DNA of 64,000 nucleotides from Streptomyces sp. NRRL F-5727 (GTDB taxonomy: Bacteria > Actinomycetota > Actinomycetes > Streptomycetales > Streptomycetaceae): positions 1 to 64,000 of the forward strand of contig NZ_JOGX01000034.1 in the NCBI RefSeq assembly GCF_000719555.1, given 5' to 3'. Below the pieces are notes generated by a model. It did no database searches. It saw only the letters and a list, made by a program, of their open reading frames with translations, and was not told the DNA's origin. This document shows, in pieces, positions 17,779-26,338 of the stretch. How positions within the stretch are numbered: the first letter of the stretch is position 1; each line of letters begins with the position of its first letter. The position numbers and the translations under genes are program-made.

Positions 17779-17837
17779 CCTGCCTGGACCCCTCGCGAGG
17801 CCGCGCTCGGCGGCGTCCGGACAGGGGAGCAGGGGGC

Positions 17838-18839
17838 ATGACGGAGTCGGTCAGGAACGTGGCGGTCTTCTCCCTCGGCGGCACGATCGCCATGACCACC
17901 GATCCCGCCACCGGAGGCGTCGTACTAGCGCTCTCCGCCCACGAACTCCTCGCCGCCGTACCCGCCCTGGCCACGAGCGGCATCGGCCTCAAGGTGCGGG
18001 ACTTCCGACGTCTGCCCGGCGCCTCCCTGACCTTCGAGGACCTCACCGCGCTGTCGGCCGCGATCGCGGCGGAGCTGGAGACCGGGGACGTCGACGGCGT
18101 CGTCATCACCCAGGGCACCGACACCATCGAGGAGACCGCCTTCCTCCTCGACCTCTACCACGGCCACGAGCAGCCGGTCGTCGTCACCGGCGCGATGCGC
18201 AACCCCACCCTCCCCGGCGCCGACGGTCCGGCCAACCTCTACGCCGCTGTCCTGGCCGCCGCCGACCCTGGACTCCGGGGCGCCGGCTGCCTCGTCGTCC
18301 TCGGCGACGAGATCCACTCGGCCCGGACCGTCCGCAAGTCCCACACCACCAGCCCAGCCGCCTTCACCTCCCCGTCGTGCGGACCGATCGCGAGGGTCGC
18401 GGAGAACCGGGTGCGGATGGCGGGCGGCCTACCGCCCCGCGGACCGCTGGTCGGCGCCCCCGACCGTGAGGCGCGTGTCGGCCTCTACGTCGTCACCCTC
18501 GGCGACGACGGTGCACTGCTCGACCTGTGGGACGGCAGCTGCGACGGGCTCGTGGTCGCGGCGTTCGGCGTCGGCCACGTCCCGGAGCGTCTCGTCGAAG
18601 GGCTCACCAAGCTCGCGTCCCGCATCCCCGTGGTCCTCGCCTCCCGCATCGGCAACGGCCCCGTCCTGTCCGACACGTACGGCTTCCCCGGCTCCGAGAA
18701 GGACCTCCTCGGACGAGGACTCATCGGCGCCGGCGACCTCGGCTCGTACCAGGCCCGGCTCCTGCTGCAGGCCCTGCTCGCCCAGGGCGCCGACGGGGCG
18801 GCGGTCCGAGAGACCTTCACCACCGCCTTCGCCCGCTGA
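17838..18839 (+). CDS. L-asparaginase (type I/II family)
   Basis: A 333-aa cytoplasmic asparaginase hydrolysing Asn to Asp and ammonia. The two catalytic Thr regions are visible: SLGGTIAM with Thr16, and TQGTDTIEET with Thr94-Asp95; TGAMRNP follows. No signal peptide. ATG 17838 follows a G-rich ribosome site. It lies 59 nt after the regulator and 27 nt before the PPC-domain gene, so the three are probably cotranscribed. Its link to the peptide cluster is unclear. Confidence 0.88.
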   Translation: MTESVRNVAVFSLGGTIAMTTDPATGGVVLALSAHELLAAVPALATSGIGLKVRDFRRLPGASLTFEDLTALSAAIAAELETGDVDGVVITQGTDTIEETAFLLDLYHGHEQPVVVTGAMRNPTLPGADGPANLYAAVLAAADPGLRGAGCLVVLGDEIHSARTVRKSHTTSPAAFTSPSCGPIARVAENRVRMAGGLPPRGPLVGAPDREARVGLYVVTLGDDGALLDLWDGSCDGLVVAAFGVGHVPERLVEGLTKLASRIPVVLASRIGNGPVLSDTYGFPGSEKDLLGRGLIGAGDLGSYQARLLLQALLAQGADGAAVRETFTTAFAR

Positions 18840-18866
18840 CCCCACCTCTTCAGGAGACACCCGCAC

Positions 18867-19325
18867 ATGCGTGCTCACGAGCTGACCGTAGGCCGTACCT
18901 TCGGCGTCACCTTCGACCACGGGGAGGACTTCTTCGAGGCGCTGTCCACCTTCTGCCGGGACAACGGCGTACGGCAGGGCTACATCCCCTCGTTCATCGG
19001 CGCCTTCGCGGAGGCCGAGATCGTAGGCGCCTGCGAGAAGCTCGCCGACCCGGACGCACCGGTCTGGGCGAAGACGTACGTCATCAACGTCGAGGCGTTC
19101 GGCGCCGGCACCCTCGCTCACGACCCGGCCACCGGCGGGATACTCCCGCACATCCACGTCTCCGCCGGCCTGAAGGCCCAGTCGGCCGACGGCAGGACGA
19201 GCCACCTCCTCAGCGCCAAGGTCCAGTTCCTCAGCGAACTGATGGTCGTGGAGGTCACGTCGCCCACCATGACCCGGCCCCGGAACCCCGACCTCTACGA
19301 CGTCCCGCTGCTCACGTTCGGCTGA
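18867..19325 (+). CDS. PPC domain (DUF296) protein
   Basis: A 152-aa PPC/DUF296-fold protein. The signature LPHIHVS gives His95 and His97, probable metal ligands, within a jelly-roll-like sequence of normal length. In plants this fold accompanies AT-hook DNA binding; bacterial stand-alone members have no settled function. The SD AGGAG precedes ATG 18867. Its 3' end overlaps the convergent nucleotidyltransferase by 14 nt. Confidence 0.8.
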   Translation: MRAHELTVGRTFGVTFDHGEDFFEALSTFCRDNGVRQGYIPSFIGAFAEAEIVGACEKLADPDAPVWAKTYVINVEAFGAGTLAHDPATGGILPHIHVSAGLKAQSADGRTSHLLSAKVQFLSELMVVEVTSPTMTRPRNPDLYDVPLLTFG

Positions 19326-19935
19326 CCGGCGGGAGCCGCCCGAGCCAGGGGTGATCGGGCGCGATCACGCTGATCGCGTCCGCCAGCCAGGCGCGTGCCG
19401 GAGCATCGAGCAGCGGCAGCACCGCTTCGAAGTCGGTCTCGTCCTTGTCCCGGGTCGCCTTCGCCTTGTAGAAGAGCTGGACCTCGGGCGCGAGATACGG
19501 GATGCCCGTCTCGGTCGTGCGTCCGAGGCGGTCGATCGGGAGGCGGATCGCCGGGTCACGCCGCGAGATCCACTGGGTGCCCTCGGCCTCGTCCAGCATG
19601 AGCTGCACCGACCAGGGCGCCTTGGGTGTGTGGCGGCACCAGATGTCGTGGAGCGGCTGCTGAAGAACCTCTCCAGGTCGCCACGGTCGAAGCTCCCCCT
19701 GGCCGGGCGGCTCCGCCACGTACAGGTCCCAGTCGGCCAACAGTTGACGTACGAGGGCCTGGTCGCGCCGGAGGACGAGGACATCGAGATCGCCGTGCGC
19801 GCGCAGCTCGCGGCCGACCGCAAGTTCGATCGCGTAGCCACCGGCGATCCACCACGGGAAGTCCGCCTGGGCGAAGATCGCAGCCACATCCTCGGGACGA
19901 TCCGGCACCCAGCGTCCCAACACGTCAGCACTCAC
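19312..19935 (-). CDS. Nucleotidyltransferase (aminoglycoside adenylyltransferase-like)
   Basis: A 207-aa Pol-beta-type nucleotidyltransferase: WWIAGGYAIELAVGRELRAHGDLDVLV has the Gly-Gly pair and Asp49/Asp51. Related proteins resemble the AadA/LinA resistance-enzyme fold. GTG 19935 is chosen since GGGAG lies nine bases upstream; the preceding part of the open frame is low-complexity. Resistance is possible by fold but nothing in the sequence names a substrate. The candidate operator at 20034-20051 lies about 100 nt upstream. Confidence 0.75.
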   Translation of the reverse strand: MSADVLGRWVPDRPEDVAAIFAQADFPWWIAGGYAIELAVGRELRAHGDLDVLVLRRDQALVRQLLADWDLYVAEPPGQGELRPWRPGEVLQQPLHDIWCRHTPKAPWSVQLMLDEAEGTQWISRRDPAIRLPIDRLGRTTETGIPYLAPEVQLFYKAKATRDKDETDFEAVLPLLDAPARAWLADAISVIAPDHPWLGRLPPVSRT

Positions 19936-20033
19936 CTTCCCATACTCCCAGTGATCAGAGGGGCGGAGGCGAAGGCCGGCGGCGGGTCGGCGGTCTCGCT
20001 GGGGCGCCCTGTCGCCCGCTCGCACCCCCTGCG

Positions 20034-20051
20034 CTCATAAACGCCCATGAG
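20034..20051. promoter_or_regulatory. Second copy of the CTCATAAAC operator motif
   Basis: CTCATAAACGCCCATGAG, an interrupted palindrome (CTCAT ... ATGAG), in the divergent gap between the nucleotidyltransferase (19935) and the ATP-binding gene (20239). It matches the site at 16146-16162, suggesting shared control by the XRE regulator. Confidence 0.5.
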
Positions 20052-20238
20052 CAGCGCGTGACTCGCGACCGGCCTCGTGGCCGGTGCTTGAGCCACGATC
20101 CTTCCGGGGTCCCGTGCCCGAAGCCAGGTGCTTCCTACGGCCGTATGCCTCTCAGCCGCGTACCGGCCGCACTTCCGCGACCACGTCGCAGCCCCGGGAG
20201 TAGGCCATCGCTGTCACCCACAGGAGGTCCGTCGCCCG

Positions 20239-20922
20239 ATGATCAGCGCGCCATCCGCCGCTCTCGGCCTCGTGTACCGCTGGACCGACCGCACTCCCAA
20301 CCCGACAGGCGAAGCCCGCGTGGTCCTGCGACGTGTCTTCAAGGACCTGGGGCTGTCCGGGGACGTCGTCTGTGACGGCGTCCTGGCCGTCTCGGAGCTC
20401 GTGGCGAACGCGCACGAGCACGCGTACGGCCCCTACGAGGTGCACGTCCGCTCGGCCGCCGGGAGGTACATCTGCGAGATCCATGATGGGAACCCTCTGC
20501 TCCCCGCGGGCCTCTACAGCGGTGCCACGTCGCTGTCGGACGCCGAACCGGCCGAGCCGGGCGGGTTGCTCGTGGAGCGTGGCCGGGGCCTGCGCATCGT
20601 GAACGAGCTGGCCCAGGGGCAGTGGGGGTTCCACGTCACGGAACGTGGTGCCAAGGCCGCCTGGATCGTGCTGGCCCCGGCGTTGCCGGCCCCGGCCGAC
20701 GGGAGTGACGCTGTCGGCACTCGGGCACCCCGGTCCGGTAACGAGTCGAAGCTCCGACAGCTTGACAGCACATCGGATTCCCACCATGGCAGCGGTCAAG
20801 CCCACTTCCGGCAGGAATCGGCCACAGATGCTCCACGTGCCCGGTGCGGCGGAGCTCCTCCCGTCGCCAACGTGTACGGTCCATCGAACAGCCTGGTGGC
20901 CGAGGGCGCGGGGGAGTCTTGA
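20239..20922 (+). CDS. ATP-binding (RsbW-like anti-sigma/HATPase) protein with C-terminal extension
   Basis: A 227-aa protein. Residues 10-155 form a GHKL ATPase domain: N-box LAVSELVANAHEHA (50-62), G1 box CEIHDGNP (Asp83-x? Gly84) and G2 box VERGRGLRIVNELAQG. Such small kinases in Streptomyces are usually regulators acting on anti-anti-sigma factors. The last 70 residues are low-complexity (Ser/Gly/Pro/Asp) and may come from loss of an earlier stop codon. The stop overlaps the TTG start of the toxin gene (TTGA). AGGAGG lies 11 bases before the ATG. Confidence 0.75.
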   Translation: MISAPSAALGLVYRWTDRTPNPTGEARVVLRRVFKDLGLSGDVVCDGVLAVSELVANAHEHAYGPYEVHVRSAAGRYICEIHDGNPLLPAGLYSGATSLSDAEPAEPGGLLVERGRGLRIVNELAQGQWGFHVTERGAKAAWIVLAPALPAPADGSDAVGTRAPRSGNESKLRQLDSTSDSHHGSGQAHFRQESATDAPRARCGGAPPVANVYGPSNSLVAEGAGES

Positions 20923-22460
20923 ATCTTCAGCACAAGGCGGGGAACTACGTGAACGCCTCGTGGTCCATGGTGCGGCTGCGGGACCTGATCTACGACATGC
21001 TGGGTCTGCTGTTCACGGAGCTCAGCGCTCATGGCGGGATGGCGGGTGACGACAACGCCGGCCGGGCCTTCGCCGCCGTGTATAAGCCGGCGGTGAAGAC
21101 TGTCTTCGAGGCAGCCGGCCTCGCTCACCAGGTGATGGCGAACGGTGCGGGCGCCATGCTCAAGGCCACCGAAGACTTCCTCAAGCAGGAGAGCGCGATC
21201 GCTGCGTCCCTGCTCGGCCAGAGCGTGGGGCCTGACATCGGGGCACAGCCGGCGAGGCCGGACTGCAATCCGCGCACCAGCCACAACGCCGAGGATCTGC
21301 CCGAGGTCGTCGGCGAGACCAGCTGGACCGACCAGTACCTGCTCAGCTCGCGCTTCCACGGTCAGCGGGACAAGCTCCGCAAGACGGCCGACGCCTGGCG
21401 TTCGGCGGCGGGCATCCTGGACGACGCCTACTGGGACTCTGAAAGCGCCTGGCGTACCGCGACCGCTCAGCAGCTCGGCGAGACCGCCGCGGCTGTCCAG
21501 ACCTTCTTCACCGTGTTCGTCGGCAAGACCCCGCCTCCCTCCGAGGTCGGCGAGGACGAGACCCTGATGGCGAACCTGCCGTCCGCCTGCCGGATGATCG
21601 CCCACGCCTGCGACGCGTACGCGGATCACATCGAAACGGCGCTGAAGCGGATCCCGGACGAGGAAAGCCCTCTCTTCGGAGAGCCGCTCGCCATCTGGGA
21701 ACGACCGCAGTTCGGCGGCGAGGGACACGACGGCGGCCTGCACGAGCTCGTCGCCGGCGACATGCGCATCGCGCGCCTGGGCAACATCCCGCCGGCGCTC
21801 GACAGCTCACAGGCCAAGGTCCCCATGCCGCAGCCGGACGCGGGCGGCTTCCTGCCCCTTCCGTCCCTGCCGCCCTTCCTCGCGCCGCTGATCCGGGTGC
21901 CCCTCGTGGTCCCCGTGGGATACCGGCCGCCGAACGGACCCCGTATGCAGCCGATGGCTCCGCCGACGCCGCCGGACCCGCGCTTCCCGCCCCTCACCGT
22001 CCCCGAGCAGCAGAACTTCCAGACGTGGTTGAACTCGCTGCGTGCCGGAGACGTGTCCGGCGGGAAGCCCGCCGAGGTCGCTTACCAAAGGCGGGTCGCC
22101 GGATACCCCGAGTACGAGGTCCCCATCCCGCTCGGCATCAGCGCCAACAGCACCCTGATGGTCGACGGCTTCCGTGACCGCGACGGCATGGCGATCGAGG
22201 CCAAGTACGTCAACAACCCGAACAAGCCGTGCTACCGCTCGCTCGACGAACTCCGTGCGAACCACCAGTCCGGCAAGAAGGACTTCCTGTACGACAAGGA
22301 CCGCAAGGAGCTCACGAAGTACAACGCCGCTCTCAACGACCCGCGCAACAAGGAGATGCGGGGCGTGGAGACGGTCACCAACAACGCTGATTCCGTGGCC
22401 TACTGGCGCGTGATGATGGCGGCCTACGGCGTCAAGGGCTATGCCCGATACGTACCCTGA
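20919..22460 (+). CDS. Polymorphic toxin with PD-(D/E)XK nuclease C-terminus
   Basis: About 513 aa. The N-terminal 300 residues are helical with a WXG/LXG-like look (NYVNASWSMVRLRDLIYDML), followed by a Pro-rich linker (res. about 310-370) and a C-terminal restriction-endonuclease-fold domain: VDGFRDRDGMAIEAKYV gives the D ... E-x-K triad (Asp codon 22164-22166, Glu 22197-22199, Lys 22203-22205). This is the layout of contact-type toxins exported by type VII-like systems. TTG 20919 overlaps the previous stop; GTG 20949 and ATG 20967 are alternatives. The gene after it is the likely immunity gene. Confidence 0.75.
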   Translation: MNLQHKAGNYVNASWSMVRLRDLIYDMLGLLFTELSAHGGMAGDDNAGRAFAAVYKPAVKTVFEAAGLAHQVMANGAGAMLKATEDFLKQESAIAASLLGQSVGPDIGAQPARPDCNPRTSHNAEDLPEVVGETSWTDQYLLSSRFHGQRDKLRKTADAWRSAAGILDDAYWDSESAWRTATAQQLGETAAAVQTFFTVFVGKTPPPSEVGEDETLMANLPSACRMIAHACDAYADHIETALKRIPDEESPLFGEPLAIWERPQFGGEGHDGGLHELVAGDMRIARLGNIPPALDSSQAKVPMPQPDAGGFLPLPSLPPFLAPLIRVPLVVPVGYRPPNGPRMQPMAPPTPPDPRFPPLTVPEQQNFQTWLNSLRAGDVSGGKPAEVAYQRRVAGYPEYEVPIPLGISANSTLMVDGFRDRDGMAIEAKYVNNPNKPCYRSLDELRANHQSGKKDFLYDKDRKELTKYNAALNDPRNKEMRGVETVTNNADSVAYWRVMMAAYGVKGYARYVP

Positions 22461-22492
22461 CCAAGGGCAGCACACGATGAGGGAGCGAGCGC

Positions 22493-22936
22493 GTGGACGC
22501 GTCCGAACTGGCCGAACTTCGCACCATGTACGTCTTCGGACCGGGCGAGGGTTCCACGTGGGGCCTGACCTACGAGAGGATCGAGGCCAGGCTGCGCGAA
22601 CGGAAGCCGGACACGTTCGTCCGTATCGACGAGGGGGACGAAGGTCCCGTGCGCGGGTCCGTCATGCACTTCGGCATCACGGTCGGCGAAGACGACCTGG
22701 AGGGCATGGCCAAGCTGTCCCCGGAAGGCATCGCCGTCGAGGACTGCACGGCCCTTGCCGCAGCGGAGTTCGTCAAGTGGCTGTGGAGCGTCGTCCCGGA
22801 CGGCAGCAGCGTCACCTTCAACACGGAGTGGGGCCTGGAAGCCGATCTGCCCGACGCGCTCGTCCCCCACGTACCCCGCCCCCGCCTCGTGGCCACCTTC
22901 CTCGCTCATCTCGAAGCCACCGGCGGGCTGGACTGA
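22493..22936 (+). CDS. Probable immunity protein for the upstream toxin
   Basis: A 147-aa acidic soluble protein from GTG 22493 (GGGAG about eight bases upstream), 32 nt after the toxin stop. No family recognised; features include GSVMHFGITVGEDDLEGM and a C-terminal FLAHLEATGGLD helix. Size, acidity and position directly behind a nuclease toxin are typical of immunity genes. The function is inferred from context only. Confidence 0.6.
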   Translation: MDASELAELRTMYVFGPGEGSTWGLTYERIEARLRERKPDTFVRIDEGDEGPVRGSVMHFGITVGEDDLEGMAKLSPEGIAVEDCTALAAAEFVKWLWSVVPDGSSVTFNTEWGLEADLPDALVPHVPRPRLVATFLAHLEATGGLD

Positions 22937-22996
22937 CAACGAGCACGTCCCTGGGGGCCACGGCCACGTGATCGACATGCGAAGGGCTTGGACACC

Positions 22997-23565
22997 ATGA
23001 CAGAGAAGACCTCCCGCGTCTCGGGCGATGCGACCGGGGCCCCGGTCATCCTGAGCAACGAGCCCGGCTCGTTCGCCTGGGGTGTGCTGGCCAAGCGCCA
23101 CCCTGCCCTCATCCGGCAGGTGCGAGATGCCTTCCCGTACGGCCGCCGACAGCACGAGGCCCCGACGCGCTGCTGGACGAGACCACCAACGGAGTCATCG
23201 AACCTCTCGCTGCCGCGGATCACGATCGTGAGCGCTGGGCGGACTGGGGGAAGGAATACTTCGGGCACTCCTGGTACGACGCCCCGTTCTTGTGGGCGGA
23301 GAGCTACTTCTATCGCAGGCTCCTCGGCGCGGTCGGGTACTTCGGCACCGGCCCATGGCAGGGAGTCGACCCGTTCGCGCCGTTCAAGCGGGCCGAACTG
23401 CGCGGCGAGGCAGTGGAGGAGGAACTGCGGGCCTTGGACCCCCTCGCCGACGCTTCGGTCGAGGAGCGGGCTATGGCCCTGCTGCACAAGGAACCCGCAG
23501 ATGGACCCGCGCCAGGAGCTGGTCGACTACCTCACCCGCCAGCTCGTCGGCCCCGCCGGCGGTGA
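22997..23565 (+). pseudogene. DUF89/ARMT1-like protein, frameshifted and 3'-truncated
   Basis: The first frame starts at ATG 22997 and gives ILSNEPGSFAWGVLAKRHPALIRQVRDAFPYG. Near 23161-23165 one base is missing, and homology continues in another frame: LLDETTNGVIEPL, WADWGKEYFGHSWYDAPFLWAESYFYRRLLGAVGYF and EERAMALLHKE. This is the N-terminal part of the DUF89 damage-control phosphatase/ARMT1 family, whose catalytic core lies further C-terminal and is absent. The remainder runs into the drmA-like start at 23501. Confidence 0.7.
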
Positions 23566-25235
23566 CGACGAGGTACTCGACGCCCCGCCGGACCGGCAGT
23601 ACCTGATGGGCACGCTCTACCCGCAACAGGCGGACCGTCAGCGCTGGCTCGACCTCGCCGCCGATGACCCCGAGGCACCCGGTGCCGAGCAGGACGCCCC
23701 CGACGTTGACCCGGCCCCCGACCCCGTGCCCGAGACCAACAGCTGGCTACCCGCGTCCCTCGGTATCAGCTTCTACACCGATGCCGTGGACGGCGAGGTG
23801 AGCTGCGCCGCCGCCCGCTACGAGACGCAGCGGAACGAACCCGGGCGCGGGCGGCGCTGGCAGCGCATCCCCCTCAGGTCCAGACACACACGATCGGCCC
23901 CGACCGGGAGGAGGTGCCCGTCTTCGACGGCCGCGCGAAGATCCAGCTGACCCGCCGTTCCTACGGCGCGGGCACCCTCATCACCGTGGCCCTGGTCAAC
24001 GACAAACCCCACGACCCTGCCGACGACAAGGCGCCGGACTGGGACGACATGCTGTTCCAGTGCCAGCTCAGCGTCCGCCCCGCCGATGGCGCCGTGCTGC
24101 CCTATCCCAGCGTCCGGCTCGCCAGCCGCGATCCCGAGGAACGCGAACTGCGCCTCCAATACCGGCACGTCGTCACCCATGCCGTCGGCCACGGCTGCGC
24201 GGTCCGCGAAGACCACGGCGAGGACGGCGGTGTTGAACGCCTCATCTGCGAAGCCCTGCCACACGCCGAGGTACCCGCCATCCGGGCCGGCGGCCCGCTC
24301 GACGCCCCCGCGCTCACCATCTCCCACCTGGCCGACCCGGCCGTCGGCAGGGACCAACTCCGCGTGGAGCTTCCCGAGTTCGCCGCCGCGTACCACGCCT
24401 GGTACGTGGGCCAGCGCTCTGTCGAGGTGCCGCCATGGGGCCGGGAAGCCGCGGAGGGGATCCTCGACCGGGTACGCAAAGCGGTCACCCGCATCGAGGC
24501 CGGCGCACCCTGTGCGACCCCGACCGCCCCGAACTCCTCGACGCCTTCCGCATCGCCCAGCGCGCCATGCTGCTGCAGATGCGGCACTCCGCTCCCGACC
24601 AGGCCGGTCAGCGGCGCCACCGCGCGGACACCGTGGCCCTCGACCCGCCCGTCTGCCCCGAGGCCACCTGGCGCCCCTTCCAGCTCGCCTTCTTCCTCCT
24701 CGCCCTCGACGGCGTCGCCGACCCCGGACACCGCGAGCGCGAGACCACCGATCTGATCTGGTTCCCCACCGGTGGTGGCAAGACCGAGGCGTATCTGCTC
24801 CTGGCCGCCTTCACCATCGCCCTGCGCCGGATCCGCGGCGAAGGCGGCGGGACCACCGTGCTCAGCCGCTACACCCTCAGTCTGCTCACCACCCAGCAGT
24901 TCCAGCGCGCCGCCACCACGATCTGTGCTCTGGAACACCTTCGCCGCACCGAACCCGGACTCGGCCTCGGTGGCGAGCCCATTACCATCGGCCTGTGGGT
25001 CGGCGACACCACCACCCCGAACAAGTTTCAGGCGGCCAAGGACGCCTTCGACGAGCAGCGCGAGGCCAGCCACCCCGAGGACGTCTTCATTCTCGACCGC
25101 TGCCCGTGGTGCGGCACCCGCATCCTGCCGCCGACCCGGTCCAGCGTCCGCTCCGACTACGGAGTCCGCGCCGAAACAGACGAGTTCACCTTTTACTGCA
25201 CCCTGACGAGTGCGCCTTCCACGACGTCCTACCCG
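23501..25235 (+). pseudogene. DISARM DrmA-like helicase remnant
   Basis: Begins MDPRQELVDYLTRQLVGP (AAGGA eight bases upstream). Four segments in different frames join to one protein: DRQYLMGTLYPQ and LPASLGISFYTD, a first shift near 23880, PVFDGRAKIQLTRRSYGAGT through AVTRIEAG, a second near 24505, then [21 protein letters not shown] (Walker A), [37 protein letters not shown] and a zinc-ribbon Cys pair CPWCG, with a third shift near 25205 before CAFHDVLPV. The region then ends at the transposase remnant, so all C-terminal helicase motifs are missing. The assignment to DrmA rests on the Walker A and RYTL/QQF/GLWVG block; other drm genes are absent. Confidence 0.6.
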
Positions 25236-25877
25236 TTGTTCGACTGGTGCCCGCGCCGCGGACAGGGCGCGGTTGATCGTTCGTTGGGTCGTGGTTAGGT
25301 CCCGGTTCGGGAGCCGTTTGACTGGTGTGGTCACCCAGGGGCCGGCGCCGATGTAGGCGCGATCGGCGAGGACGGGGACGCCCTGGCGTTCGCAGATCCG
25401 GATGATGCGGTGGGTGCGGGCCGCGGTCAGGTCGTGGGTGCGGCCGGGCAGCGTGGGCGAGATCCACAGCAGCCTGCCCGCGGGAACCGCTACGACCTGC
25501 ACGTTCACGCCGTGGCGGCGGTGCTTCTGGGAGAAGTCCGCCCGGCTGTCGCCGACGCGGTCGCACTCGGCCAGCGTCCCGTCGAGCAGGACGAACTCCG
25601 GATCGTCCTCGCGCAGGACCCGCAAGAGGCCCGGTGCCTGGACGGACAGGTGCTGGATGACGGCCTTGACGTAGGCGTGGGCGGTGCCGACGGATATGCC
25701 GAAGCCTGCGGCGATCTGCGCCAGCGTGTCGTGCCGGCGCAGGTAGACCAGGCCCACGAGGGCACGCTGATGGGGCGGCAGCTTGCAGCGCCGGTCACCC
25801 TCACGGGTGACGATGAGCATGGATACCCACTCGACCAGAGCATGAGGCAGGTCGAGTGCGGCAGGATGGGGAACCAA
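25236..25877 (-). pseudogene. IS5-family transposase, 3'-truncated
   Basis: From TTG 25877 (GGAG five bases upstream), starting [18 protein letters not shown]. It shows an HTH ([21 protein letters not shown]) and DDE elements: [19 protein letters not shown], and [12 protein letters not shown], ending [17 protein letters not shown] where the catalytic Glu lies. The expected last 40 or so residues are missing, and the sequence joins the drmA remnant at about 25235. No clean terminal inverted repeats were seen. Confidence 0.75.
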
Positions 25878-26338
25878 CAGGGCTCCTGTGCCGATGGGTT
25901 GAGACTTCGACACCTCCCTCAACGGCGCGGGAGCCTTGTGCGTTGCGGTCCACATCCTGACTCGGCCCGCGTCACTCGATCAGTGGCCACTCTGAAAGAA
26001 CTCAGTGGCTACGGGACGGTGCTCCAGTGGCTGGCTCGCGGGCTGCGCGGATAGGTGGGGACGACGTGATGCTCCTCGGGACGTGTGGTGCGGGACCGAA
26101 CGGCCCCCGCACCACACCGGATCCCGCATCCTGTCACCGCCTGGACGGGCAGTACGCTCCCGGCGGCCGACGGAGTGCTCACATCCGCGAACTGGCCCTG
26201 CCCTGTTCGACGAGGCGTCCGAGGCGTTACATGTTGACACCGTCAAAACGACTCAGGGTCGTGACGGACCCATGTCCCGTTCGGCGGCGGAGTAGGTTCA
26301 ACGCAGGCAGTGCGTCGTTGTGACGACATCGTTGGACT
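25878..26338. other. Non-coding gap of 461 nt
   Basis: Holds the 5' flank of the truncated transposase and the downstream region of the gene ending at 26339. Short overlapping ORFs have no codon bias or ribosome sites. A palindrome TTGACACCGTCAA lies at about 26232-26244. No gene seen. Confidence 0.5.

Noticed and set aside
26232..26244. TTGACACCGTCAA palindrome as a promoter or operator
   Set aside because: No gene starts within a sensible distance on either strand and no second copy was seen.
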